Source: Nonomuraea jabiensis (GTDB lineage: Bacteria; Actinomycetota; Actinomycetes; Streptosporangiales; Streptosporangiaceae). From it: a stretch of DNA of 64,000 bases. A program made the translations under genes and the position numbers. How positions within the stretch are numbered: position 1 is the first letter of the stretch; every line of letters begins with the position of its first letter. The stretch covers positions 2,108,001 through 2,172,000 of the forward strand of contig NZ_JACHMB010000001.1 in assembly GCF_014204795.1 (NCBI RefSeq), written 5' to 3'. The notes under the pieces are model-generated. The model saw only the letters and a list, made by a program, of their open reading frames with translations. It was not told the DNA's origin and ran no database searches. This document shows, one piece after another, positions 53,675 to 62,405 of the stretch.

Positions 53675-55222
53675 TCACTCGTCGCAGAAGATGACCACGC
53701 GGGCCACCTGCCGCTCGTCCTCGACGGCTTCGCCGGGGCGGCGCCGGCCGCTCGCGACGACGTCGCCGGTGCGCGGGTCGACGACCCGGTAGGCGGCCGG
53801 CAGCCCGTCCTCGCGCGTCGGGCGCAGCGCGCCGCCGTTCTCCTGGTAGACCACGTGCAGGCGGCCGGGCACGCGCAGGGCGCGCGGGCTGATGAACGTC
53901 TCCCAGTCCGGCTCCATGTCGGTCGTGGGCAGCCCGTCCAGGATCTTGCCGAGCAGCCCGACGTACGTGGAGCCCTCGAAGTCGAGCGCTTCGCGCCAGC
54001 CGCCCGACGGAGCCAGGAAGTACGGCGCGTGACCGGGCTCGTCGGCGTGCAGCTTCCACTGCCAGATGTTCGCGGCGCCGTAGACGACGCCCATGGCCCC
54101 GCCCGCGCACAGGTTGCTCCACGCCTCGTGGCCCTGCCACCAGCCGGCGGCGTTGGTGACGCTGCGGGTCTGCTCGTAGGTGGGCTCGCCGTTGGCGACG
54201 GCCTTGACGGGCGTGTCGCGCCGCATGACCGCGACCCGCTCGGGGACGTGCTCGCCGCCGTGGCCGGTCTGGCACCACTGGAAGTCCAGCCAGTCGGCGT
54301 CCTGGCAGGCCCGGTTGTCGGCGTGCGGGCGGTAGTGGATGCCGGTGGGCTGGGCGTAGCAGTCCCAGGCGTGGACCTCGGCGCCGCCGGCCGCGATCTG
54401 CGGCTCGCGGCCGGAGCCGTCGGCGCCGACCAGGTAGATCGCGGGGCGGGCGCCGTAGCGGGCCACCAGGTAGCGGCAGTAGCGGGCGTACTCGGCGGGC
54501 GGCACGACGGTGCCGGCCGCGTCGAGCCCCTTCCAGCCGAACCCTTGGAAGACCGGCTGGAGCACGGGCACGATCTCGTGCTCCACCAGGATGTCCAGGA
54601 GCCGGTCCAGGTACTGGAAGTAGGCCGGGTCGAGCGCGTTGAGGTAGCCGGTGGGCAGGTCCTCGAAGGCGACGTCGAAGCCCTCGTCGGCGCGGCGGTC
54701 ACGCGGGCCGACGGCGCGCATGTCGGGCTGGACCGACATCAGCAGCACCGCGTTGAAGCCCTTGGCCTGCCGGTCGGCCGCGTACGTGCGCACCTGCTCC
54801 TCGGTGGCCCGCCAGGGCAGGCCCCAGGCGGTGTCGGCGACCATGATCGCCGGGGTGCCGTCGGCGTGGACGAGGCTGCGCCCGCCCGGCGACATGGTCC
54901 AGAAGCCGTGCCGCCGGAAGCGGTGCGCGGGCGGTTCGACGGCGTCCACCTCGATGGTCCCGGACGCCCCGCGGAGCCCGCGGTCGTCGAGGGACGCTCC
55001 GGTGGTCCAGTGCCAGCGGCCGTGTGCCAGCGGCGAGCTGAACCGGATCCGCCACGTGCGGCCGCCGTCGTAGAACGCGGGCCTGCGCAGGGCGAGCCCG
55101 GCGTCGTGGGTGAAGTCGGCCCACACCTCGACCGCGGTGTAGGCGTCGGGGAGGTCGGCGGAGGCGGTGAGCGTGATCTCCACCTCGCGCCAGGCTCCCC
55201 CGACGCGCGTCACGTCCCCCAT
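53675..55222 (-). CDS. DUF5060/DUF4038-type glycoside hydrolase (GH140-like)
   Basis: 515 residues without a signal peptide. An N-terminal beta-sandwich (DUF5060; VEVWADFTHDAG, about 25-115) precedes a TIM-barrel of the DUF4038/apiosidase-like type with DTAWGLPWRATEEQVRTYAADR, FQWCQTGHGGEH and ANGEPTYE, where the Asp and Glu are candidate catalytic residues. A C-terminal collagenase-type beta domain ends it. GH140 enzymes cleave apiose from rhamnogalacturonan II side chains, but substrates vary. Divergent from a SorC-type regulator. Confidence 0.85.
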   Translation of the reverse strand: MGDVTRVGGAWREVEITLTASADLPDAYTAVEVWADFTHDAGLALRRPAFYDGGRTWRIRFSSPLAHGRWHWTTGASLDDRGLRGASGTIEVDAVEPPAHRFRRHGFWTMSPGGRSLVHADGTPAIMVADTAWGLPWRATEEQVRTYAADRQAKGFNAVLLMSVQPDMRAVGPRDRRADEGFDVAFEDLPTGYLNALDPAYFQYLDRLLDILVEHEIVPVLQPVFQGFGWKGLDAAGTVVPPAEYARYCRYLVARYGARPAIYLVGADGSGREPQIAAGGAEVHAWDCYAQPTGIHYRPHADNRACQDADWLDFQWCQTGHGGEHVPERVAVMRRDTPVKAVANGEPTYEQTRSVTNAAGWWQGHEAWSNLCAGGAMGVVYGAANIWQWKLHADEPGHAPYFLAPSGGWREALDFEGSTYVGLLGKILDGLPTTDMEPDWETFISPRALRVPGRLHVVYQENGGALRPTREDGLPAAYRVVDPRTGDVVASGRRRPGEAVEDERQVARVVIFCDE

Positions 55223-55372
55223 CAGCCGTCCACACCCATCCCTTGATCGCGCCTTGGCTTCAGAATACGCCTAGTCATAATGGAATATATATGCAAGAAC
55301 CCCGCCGGAGTCTCCGCGACGGCGGTTCGGACAATAGGCTTTCATTCAGGAGTGAATAGAAAGGGGTGCGCG

Positions 55373-56347
55373 GTGGTCCAGAACGCGGAACGTAGGCGCG
55401 ACACGACCAAGGATCACCTGCGCCTCCTGGCCCGGGTGGCACGCATGTACCACGAGCAGGGTATGCGCCAGCCCGAGATCGCCGCCACGCTCAACATCTC
55501 GCAGCCCCGCGTGTCCCGCCTGCTCAAGGAGGCGGTCGCGCAAGGCATGGTCCGCACGGTGGTCACGCTCCCCGAGGGGGTGCACACCGAGCTGGAGGAG
55601 GAGCTGCAGCGGCGCTACGGGCTGCGCGACGCCGTCGTCGTGGACGTCGAGGACTACCAGGACGACGTGATCCCGCCGCTGGCCTCGGCGGCCGCGGCCT
55701 ACCTCGGCGTCACCTTCACCGGCGGCGACGTGATCGGCATCTCGTCCTGGAGCGAGACCCTGCTGGCCACGGTCGAACGGCTGCCGCAGAAGAACTCCCA
55801 GGTCGCCGACCGCGTCATCCAGCTGGTCGGCGGGGTCGGCAGCCCCGAGGCGCAGGTGCACGCCACCCGGCTGGTCGCCCGCCTGGCCAACCTCACCTAC
55901 GCCCGGCCGATCTTCGTGCCCCTGCCCGGCGTGGTCGCGACCACCGCGATCCGCGACGCGCTGCTGGAGGACCCCGGCGTGAAGGACGTGCAGGCGCAGT
56001 GGCACGACCTGACCGTCGTGCTGGTCGGCATCGGCAGCCTGGAGCCCTCGCCCCTGCTGCTCAGCAGCGGCAACGCGGTCAGCCAGGCCGACCAGGAGGA
56101 GCTGCGCGGGCTCGGCGCCGTCGGCGACGTCTGCCTGCACTTCTTCGACGCCACGGGGAAACCCGTCGACTCGGCCTTCGACCAGCGCGTCATCGGCATC
56201 GACGCGCCGACCTTCCGCGCCGTCGAGCGGCGGGTGGGGGTCGCGGGCGGCATGCGCAAGCTCTCCGCGATCAGGGCCGCGATCGAGGGCGGCTGGGTCA
56301 ACGTCCTCGTCACCGACCTGACGATCGCCCGCCTGCTCTGCGCCTGA
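55373..56347 (+). CDS. SorC/DeoR-type sugar-responsive regulator
   Basis: 324 residues. Helix-turn-helix near residues 20-60 (MRQPEIAATLNISQPRVSRLLKEA) and a SorC sugar-phosphate-binding domain (about 65-320; VIGISSWSETLL, LVGGVGSPEAQVHA, DLTIARLL). The GTG at 55373 has an AAGGGG ribosome site six bases upstream; earlier starts in the same frame lack one. Members respond to phosphorylated sugars. It is divergent from the DUF4038 glycosidase, its probable target. A TTGGCT-16-CATAAT promoter-like pair lies at about 55253-55280. Confidence 0.9.
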   Translation: MVQNAERRRDTTKDHLRLLARVARMYHEQGMRQPEIAATLNISQPRVSRLLKEAVAQGMVRTVVTLPEGVHTELEEELQRRYGLRDAVVVDVEDYQDDVIPPLASAAAAYLGVTFTGGDVIGISSWSETLLATVERLPQKNSQVADRVIQLVGGVGSPEAQVHATRLVARLANLTYARPIFVPLPGVVATTAIRDALLEDPGVKDVQAQWHDLTVVLVGIGSLEPSPLLLSSGNAVSQADQEELRGLGAVGDVCLHFFDATGKPVDSAFDQRVIGIDAPTFRAVERRVGVAGGMRKLSAIRAAIEGGWVNVLVTDLTIARLLCA

Positions 56348-56384
56348 TCGCGTTACGCTGGATCACAGAACAGGGGTGATGCCG

Positions 56385-56633
56385 GTGTCCGATCTCCAAG
56401 CCCGGGTAGCGCCGAACAATCGCCTGGCCCGCCGCCTGGCCGCGGCGATGGGCGTCTCCTGGTTCCTCGGCGTCGCGTGGATCGTCCTGTACTACGTGGA
56501 CCCCACTCTCCCGTTCCTGTCGGAGCTGGGTAACTGGAACCTGCTGGTCGGGTTCGGACTCTTGCTGCTGGGCGCGGCGTTCGCCCTGGCCCTGCTGGTG
56601 ACGGTGATCGTGCGGTCGGGGCGCCGGCACTAG
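56385..56633 (+). CDS. CrgA-family membrane protein (paralogue)
   Basis: 82 residues with two membrane helices. GVAWIVLYYV followed by LGNWNLLVGFGLLLLG matches the signature of the cell-division protein CrgA. It lacks the lysine-rich N-terminal stretch of the standard protein and has a Val/Arg-rich C-terminal tail. CrgA interacts with FtsZ and penicillin-binding proteins; the housekeeping copy normally lies near the replication origin, so this is probably a second copy. GTG at 56385 has AGGGG at eight bases. Its stop shares a CTAG with the convergent LAL gene. Confidence 0.75.
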   Translation: MSDLQARVAPNNRLARRLAAAMGVSWFLGVAWIVLYYVDPTLPFLSELGNWNLLVGFGLLLLGAAFALALLVTVIVRSGRRH

Positions 56634-59353
56634 GCGGGACGGCCCAGGTCGAGGCCCGCCAGGTCGGCGCGCGAGGAGATCCCCAGCTTCGGGTACGCCT
56701 TGTACAGGTGGAATCCCACCGTCCGCGGGCTCAGGAAGAGCTGGGCGCCGATCTGCCGGTTCGTGGCACCCGTCGCGGCGAGCCGGACGACCTGGAGCTC
56801 CTGAGGGGTCAGCGCGTCGAGCGGTTTGGCCGCCACGCCGAGCTCGGGCAGGTCGGCGCGGGCGCCGGTCGCGGCCAGCTCCGTACGGGCCCGTTCGGCC
56901 CAGGGAGCGGCGCCCAGCGCGGCGAAGCGGCCCATCGCCGATCGCAGCTGGGCCCCGGCATCGGAGCGCCGGCGGGCCCGCCGCAGCCATTCGCCGTACA
57001 GCAGCTCCGTCCTGGCGTGCTCGAACACCCGCCCGCCCCGGGCGTGCCACTCCAGCGCCGCGCGGTAGTGGGGCTCGGCCTCGCCGCGCGGGGCGAGCAG
57101 GGCGCGGCAGCGATGCGCGACGGCGGCGCCGCCCGGCCGCCCGCTGGCCGCCGCCCAGGCGTCGAACCGGGCGGACGTCCTGGCCGCCCGGCCCGGGTCG
57201 CCCAGCCGGGCGCAGGCCTCGACGTGGTCGGCCATGGCGAAGGTGACGATCACGGTGTGGCCGAGCGGGCCGTCGAGGATCCGCTCCATCCGCTCGGCCG
57301 CCGCGTCGTAGCGGGCTCGTACCAGGTCGAGCAGGATCAGCGCGCAACCACCCCACCCCGATCCGTGGCGTTCCCGCGCGGCGCCGTCGGCCTGGCGGGC
57401 GAGCCGTACGCACGTGTCGTCCTCGCCCTCGACGGCGGCGAGCCACGCCAGGATGCCGTGCAGATGCCGCAGCCGGCCCGCCTGCCCGGTGTCGTGGGCG
57501 ATCCGCCAGGCCTCGGCGCCCGACTCCGCCGCCTCCGCGTGCCTGCCCCGCAGGAGCTGCGCCTGGGTGAGGAGCTGCAGGGCGTGCGGCAGCGCGCCGA
57601 TCAGGCCCTGCTCCCTGCAGGCGGCCACGCGGGCCGCGGCCAGCTCGCAGGCCGCCTCGTCGTCTCCGGTCATCAACGCGCTGAACACCGCGTACGTGCC
57701 GGCGACCGGATCCGTGGCGGCGCGCGGCGAGATGGCGGCGCGCATGAGCGGCAGCCCCGCGGCCGGGTCGCCGGCGGCCACCCGCTCCATGCCGCGTACG
57801 GTTCCGGCCACGGGGTCGTCGCCGGGCACGACGGATTCCAGCAGCTGCGCGGCCCGCCCCAGCGCGGCGTGGTCACCGGCGAACCAGGCCTCGGCGGCGG
57901 CGGTCGCGAGCAGGGACGCGGCGTCGGCCGGCGCGGTGCGGGCGATGCCGGCGGCCGCGTCGATCAGCGCCGCCGGCGTCGGGCTGCCGTGCTCGGAGTC
58001 GACCGCGGCCCGCACGGCGACCAGCCGGGCCAGCACCACGGGGTCCCCGGTCAGCCGCCGGCCCCGGTCGGCCGCGGCGCCGGCGCGGGCCAGCTGCCCG
58101 GCGCCCATCGCCGCCTCGGCGGCGGCCGCCAGCCGGCGGGCCCGCCGCCCCTGATCGACGGTCAGCTGCGCGGCCCGCTCGTACGCGGTCGCTGCCGAGG
58201 CGTGGCTGCCCCGCCGCCGGGCCCGCTCCCCGGCCGCCGCCAGCACGTCCGAGATCTCCTCGTCGGGACCGACGGCGGCGGCGGACAGGTGCCAGGCCCT
58301 GCGGTCCGCGTGCTCGTCGCCGTCGAGGGCGTCCGCCAGCGCGTGATGGGCGGCCACCCGCCGGGCGAGCGGCGCCTCGTGATAGGCGGCGGTCTTGACG
58401 AGGGGATGGCGGAAGCGCAGCCGGCCGTCGGAGACCTGCACCAGGTGGTGGCGCTCGCCCGGCTCCAGGTCGGCCAGCCCGGCCCCGAAGCCCTCCGCGG
58501 CCCGCAGGACGAGCTCCAGGCTGCCGGAGCCCTCGGCCGCGGCGACCAGGAGCAGCAGCTGCGTGGCTTCGGGGAGCCGCCGGATGGTGGCGCGCAACGA
58601 CTGTTCGAGCCGTCCGGGCAGCGGGAGCCTGGGCGCCTGCAGGGGCAGCGGGGCCAGCCGGCCCGCCCGCTGCTCGGGGTCGAGGGCCGCGGCGAACTCC
58701 AGGAGCGCGAGCGGGTTGCCCTCGGCCTCCTCGATCACCCGGTCCCGCGCCTCCGGCACCAGATCGGCGGCCGACCCGGCGAGCAGCCGCTCGCAGTCCG
58801 CCCGGTCGAGGCCGGCGAGCCGCAGCTCCGGGACGCCGTCCACGGGCGGCTGCGCACCGTCGTCACGGGCGGCCAGGATCATCGTGATCCGCTCGGCCCC
58901 CAGCCTGCGCGCCGCGAACACCAGCGCGTCCGCCGACGCCCGGTCCAGCCACTGCACGTCGTCGATCAGGCACAGCAGGGGGCGCTCCTCGGCGAGCTCG
59001 GCGAGCAGGGTCAGCACCGCGAGCCCGACGAGGAAGCGGTCCTGGGCGCCGCCCTGGCTCTCGCCGAACGCGCCGAGCAGGGCCGCCCGCTGCGCCTCGG
59101 GGAGGCCCGCGACGAGGTGCCGCGCCGGCCGCAGCAGCAGGTGCAGGGCGGCGAACGGCAGCTCGGCCTCGGCCTCCACGCCGGTGATCCGCAGCACCAG
59201 CACGTCGTCGCCCGCCGCCCGCGCGGCCTGCGCCAGCAGCGCCGACTTGCCGATCCCGGCCTCTCCGTACACGACGACGGCATTGCCCCGGCCGGTCCGG
59301 GACTCGGCGATCAGCCCGCTGAGCAGGGCGATCTCGGCGTTTCGCCCGATCAT
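56630..59353 (-). CDS. LAL-type LuxR-family transcriptional regulator
   Basis: 907 residues: N-terminal AAA/NACHT-like ATPase with Walker A GEAGIGKSALL (about 32-42) and LLCLIDDVQWLDR as Walker B (about 130), a long helical TPR-like middle and a C-terminal LuxR helix-turn-helix (LTPQELQVVRLAATGATNRQIGAQL). MalT-type regulators of this kind activate catabolic or secondary-metabolite genes on ligand binding. It is divergent from the TrmO-like gene. The target is not evident. Confidence 0.93.
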   Translation of the reverse strand: MIGRNAEIALLSGLIAESRTGRGNAVVVYGEAGIGKSALLAQAARAAGDDVLVLRITGVEAEAELPFAALHLLLRPARHLVAGLPEAQRAALLGAFGESQGGAQDRFLVGLAVLTLLAELAEERPLLCLIDDVQWLDRASADALVFAARRLGAERITMILAARDDGAQPPVDGVPELRLAGLDRADCERLLAGSAADLVPEARDRVIEEAEGNPLALLEFAAALDPEQRAGRLAPLPLQAPRLPLPGRLEQSLRATIRRLPEATQLLLLVAAAEGSGSLELVLRAAEGFGAGLADLEPGERHHLVQVSDGRLRFRHPLVKTAAYHEAPLARRVAAHHALADALDGDEHADRRAWHLSAAAVGPDEEISDVLAAAGERARRRGSHASAATAYERAAQLTVDQGRRARRLAAAAEAAMGAGQLARAGAAADRGRRLTGDPVVLARLVAVRAAVDSEHGSPTPAALIDAAAGIARTAPADAASLLATAAAEAWFAGDHAALGRAAQLLESVVPGDDPVAGTVRGMERVAAGDPAAGLPLMRAAISPRAATDPVAGTYAVFSALMTGDDEAACELAAARVAACREQGLIGALPHALQLLTQAQLLRGRHAEAAESGAEAWRIAHDTGQAGRLRHLHGILAWLAAVEGEDDTCVRLARQADGAARERHGSGWGGCALILLDLVRARYDAAAERMERILDGPLGHTVIVTFAMADHVEACARLGDPGRAARTSARFDAWAAASGRPGGAAVAHRCRALLAPRGEAEPHYRAALEWHARGGRVFEHARTELLYGEWLRRARRRSDAGAQLRSAMGRFAALGAAPWAERARTELAATGARADLPELGVAAKPLDALTPQELQVVRLAATGATNRQIGAQLFLSPRTVGFHLYKAYPKLGISSRADLAGLDLGRPA

Positions 59354-59474
59354 GATGTCCCGACCTTACCTAAGCGGCCGCCGCCGCCCGCGAGCAACCC
59401 GGTCATCGTGACTTATTCGCCCGCGAGCCCCCGCCCGTACGGTCGTGAGCGGAAATCCGACAGTGGAGGAAGCC

Positions 59475-59942
59475 GTGGAACACGCCGTCACCCTGCAACC
59501 GGTGGGCACCGTCGTGGGCGGGCGCACCGAGGCGTTCGACGACGACTGGAACACCGAGGAAGCGCTGATCCGCCTCGACGGGACGCGCTTCCAGCCGGAC
59601 TCCCTCGCGGGGCTGGACGCGTTCTCGCACCTGGAGGTGGTCTTCCTCTTCCACCTGGTGGACCCGGAGTCCGTGCACACCTCGGCCCGCCGCCCGAGGG
59701 GCAATCCCGACTGGCCGCCGGTGGGCATCTTCGCGCAGCGGGCCAAGAACCGGCCGAACCGGCTGGGGGTCTCCCGCTGCCGCCTGCTCGCCGTGGACGG
59801 CCTCGACGTGCGCGTACGCGGTCTGGACGCCATCGACGGCAGCCCGGTCCTCGATCTCAAGCCCTACATGGCGGAGTTCGGGCCGCAGGGCGAGACCGTA
59901 CAGCCGGCCTGGGCGACCGAACTGATGCGCAACTACTACTGA
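59475..59942 (+). CDS. trmO: TrmO/TsaA-type tRNA methyltransferase
   Basis: 155 residues of the UPF0066/TrmO beta-barrel. The core RGNPDWPPVGIFAQRAKNRP (about residue 75) and NRLGVSRCRLLAV match the SAM-dependent enzyme that methylates t6A37 in tRNA-Thr. The LEVVFLFHLVD segment is also conserved. GTG at 59475 has a GGAGGA ribosome site. Actinomycete homologues are sometimes annotated as SAM-dependent methyltransferases of unknown target, so the tRNA substrate is inferred from family. Confidence 0.82.
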   Translation: MEHAVTLQPVGTVVGGRTEAFDDDWNTEEALIRLDGTRFQPDSLAGLDAFSHLEVVFLFHLVDPESVHTSARRPRGNPDWPPVGIFAQRAKNRPNRLGVSRCRLLAVDGLDVRVRGLDAIDGSPVLDLKPYMAEFGPQGETVQPAWATELMRNYY

Positions 59943-59961
59943 GACAAGGGGATTTCGCGGT

Positions 59962-61140
59962 ATGAACGCACAGCTTCCGGACAGCACGGACGTCCTGATC
60001 GTCGGCGCGGGCCCGGCCGGTCTGGCCCTGGCCACCTCGCTGGCCCGGCAGGGCGTGGACGCCGTCCTGGTGGACAGGGCGGCCGGCGGCGCCAACACGT
60101 CGCGGGCCGCGGTCGTGCACGCCCGCACCCTGGAGGTGCTGCGCGCGATCGACGTCAGCGACGAGCTGGTGTCGAGGGGCGTCACGGTGCCCCGCTTCAC
60201 CGTACGCGACCGCGACCGGGTCCTGCTGACCGTGGCCTTCGACAAGCTGCCGACCGACTTCCCGTACACGCTGCTGGTGCCCCAGGACATCACCGAGCAG
60301 GTGCTGCTGGACCGGCTCCGGGCCGCGGGCGGCACGGTCCACCGCCCGTACGAGGTCACGGCCGTCGAGCAGACCGCCGCCGGGGTGACCGCCACGACGT
60401 CCGGCGGCCGCCTGATCCGGGCCTCGTACGCCGTCGGCACCGACGGCATGCACAGCACGGTGCGCGAGCAGGCCGGGATCGCCTTCACGGGCGACACCTA
60501 CGCCCAGTCGTTCGTGCTCGCCGACGTCCGCCTCGACTGGGCGGGCCCCGCCGACGAGGTCGCTCTCTACTTCGCCCCCCAAGGGGTGACCGTCGTCGCC
60601 CCGCTGCCGGGCGGCCGCCACCGGATCGTCGCGACGGTCGACAAGGCTCCGGAGCGCCCCGGCGTCGCCGACGTCCAGTCGCTCCTCGACACCCGCGGGC
60701 CGCGTACCCAGCCGGCCACGGTCACGGACCTCGTCTGGAGCTCGCGGTTCCGCGTCCACCACCGCCTGGCCGAGCGCTACCGGGCCGGCCGGCTCTTCCT
60801 GGCCGGCGACGCGGCTCACGTCCACAGCCCGGCCGGCGGCCAGGGCATGAACACCGGCATCCAGGACGCCCTCTCCCTGGCCGGGAAGCTCACCGCCGTG
60901 CTGCGCGACGGCGCTCCCGAGTCGATCCTGGACACGTACGGGACCGAGCGCCGTCCCGTCGCCGAGGACGTGGTCGCCTTCACCCACCGGATGACGAAGA
61001 TCGCGACGGTCGGCAGCGGCCCGCTGCGCTCCCTGCGCAACACCGCTCTGCGCGCGCTGGACTGGGTCCCCGCGGTCCACCACGCGATGGCGATGAACCT
61101 GTCCGAGCTGGCCACCGCCGACTCGACAGCTCCGGCGTAG
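59962..61140 (+). CDS. FAD-dependent aromatic monooxygenase (PheA/TfdB-type)
   Basis: 392 residues. FAD motif VGAGPAGLALATSLARQG (about 15-32), the DG fingerprint TDGMHSTVREQAG (about 155) and GDAAHVHSPAGGQGMNTGIQ (about 283). This is a class A flavin hydroxylase related to phenol or MhpA-like and polyketide hydroxylases but shorter, lacking the C-terminal thioredoxin-like domain. It is 19 bases downstream of trmO and 71 bases upstream of the trpBA operon, which has its own promoter. An aromatic or indole substrate is possible, from position only. Confidence 0.88.
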   Translation: MNAQLPDSTDVLIVGAGPAGLALATSLARQGVDAVLVDRAAGGANTSRAAVVHARTLEVLRAIDVSDELVSRGVTVPRFTVRDRDRVLLTVAFDKLPTDFPYTLLVPQDITEQVLLDRLRAAGGTVHRPYEVTAVEQTAAGVTATTSGGRLIRASYAVGTDGMHSTVREQAGIAFTGDTYAQSFVLADVRLDWAGPADEVALYFAPQGVTVVAPLPGGRHRIVATVDKAPERPGVADVQSLLDTRGPRTQPATVTDLVWSSRFRVHHRLAERYRAGRLFLAGDAAHVHSPAGGQGMNTGIQDALSLAGKLTAVLRDGAPESILDTYGTERRPVAEDVVAFTHRMTKIATVGSGPLRSLRNTALRALDWVPAVHHAMAMNLSELATADSTAPA

Positions 61141-61168
61141 CGCTTTCAGGCAGCCTGTGCCACACTCA

Positions 61169-61184
61169 ACTGTTATAGAACAGT
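61169..61184. promoter_or_regulatory. GntR-type operator over the trpB promoter
   Basis: ACTGTT-ATAG-AACAGT is a perfect 6-4-6 inverted repeat. It contains a TATAGA -10-like hexamer (61174-61179). A related half-site (CAGTTATAG) recurs at 61190-61198. The next regulator gene in the operon is a GntR/UTRA protein at the 3' end, whose class binds such sites, so self-regulation of the trp unit is likely. Confidence 0.7.
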
Positions 61185-61211
61185 CTCGACAGTTATAGAT
61201 GGGTGAGGCAT

Positions 61212-62405
61212 ATGGTGACAGGAGTCCTGGCCACGCGGCCAGGTGTGATGGCGGACCCCGGGGAGCGGGGCAGGTTCGGGGAGTACGGCGGGCTCTACGT
61301 GCCGGAGTCGCTGGTCGCGGCCTGCCGGGAGGTGGAGGCGGCCTTCCGGGAGGCCCGGACCGACCCGGCGTTCCGCGAGAGCCTCGCCGAGTCGCTGGTC
61401 CTGCACGTGGGGCGGCCGACGCCGCTGACCCCCGCGCGGCGGCTGTCCGCCGAACTGGGCGTGACCCTGCTGCTCAAGCGGGAGGACCTCGCCCACACCG
61501 GCTCCCACAAGATCAATAACGTGCTGGGCCAGGCCCTGCTGGCGCTCCGGATGGGCCGCACGCGGCTGATCGCCGAGACCGGCGCGGGGCAGCACGGCGT
61601 GGCCGTCGCGACCGCCGCCGCGCTGCTGGGGCTGCCGGCGACCGTGTTCATGGGGGAACGGGACGTCGAGCGGCAGGGGCTGAACGTGTTCCGGATGCGC
61701 ATGCTGGGCACCGAGGTCGTACCGGTCGGCACCGGCAGCCGCACCCTCAAGGACGCCACCAGCGAGGCGATGCGCCACTGGGTGGCGGCCACCGAGGAGG
61801 CGTACTACTGCGTCGGCTCGGTCATCGGGCCCAACCCGTACCCGTGGATGGTGCGCGAGTTCCAGCGGGTCATCGGCGACGAGGCGCGCGAGCAGTGCGC
61901 CGGGACGCTCCCGGCCGCCGTGCCCGACTACGTCGTGGCCTGCGTGGGAGGCGGCTCCAACGCGGCGGGCACGTTCGCCGGCTTCGTCGACACCACCGCC
62001 CGGCTCGTCGGGGTCGAGGCGGAGGGCGGCGCCGGGGCGGCCAGGGGAAGCCTCGGCGTGCTGCACGGCTTCCGCTCGCTGTTCCTCCAGGACGGCCACG
62101 GGCAGATCACCGAGGCGCACTCCATCGCCGCCGGTCTCGACTACCCCGGGGTCGGGCCGGAGCACGCCCACCTGCGCGACCTCGGCCGGGCGCGCTACGT
62201 CACGGTCTCCGACGAGGAGGTGGTGGACGCGGCCGTGCGGCTGGCCCGCGCCGAGGGCATCGTGCCCGCGCTGGAGTCGGCGCACGCGGTCGCGTGGGTG
62301 ATCCGCGCGGCGCGTACGGGCGAGCTGCCGCCGGGTTCGACGGTCCTGCTCACCCTGTCCGGCAGGGGCGACAAGGACATCTCGACCCTGAAGGAGCTGG
62401 TATGA
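61212..62405 (+). CDS. trpB: tryptophan synthase beta subunit
   Basis: 397 residues. PLP-binding Lys100 in HTGSHKINN, GAGQHGVAVATAAALLG, and the C-terminal GGGSNAAGTF phosphate loop and SGRGDKD are intact, so the enzyme should make Trp from indole and Ser. The ATG at 61212 follows GTGAGG. Only trpB and trpA are in the unit; the rest of the pathway is absent. Ends in an ATGA overlap with trpA. Confidence 0.97.
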   Translation: MVTGVLATRPGVMADPGERGRFGEYGGLYVPESLVAACREVEAAFREARTDPAFRESLAESLVLHVGRPTPLTPARRLSAELGVTLLLKREDLAHTGSHKINNVLGQALLALRMGRTRLIAETGAGQHGVAVATAAALLGLPATVFMGERDVERQGLNVFRMRMLGTEVVPVGTGSRTLKDATSEAMRHWVAATEEAYYCVGSVIGPNPYPWMVREFQRVIGDEAREQCAGTLPAAVPDYVVACVGGGSNAAGTFAGFVDTTARLVGVEAEGGAGAARGSLGVLHGFRSLFLQDGHGQITEAHSIAAGLDYPGVGPEHAHLRDLGRARYVTVSDEEVVDAAVRLARAEGIVPALESAHAVAWVIRAARTGELPPGSTVLLTLSGRGDKDISTLKELV

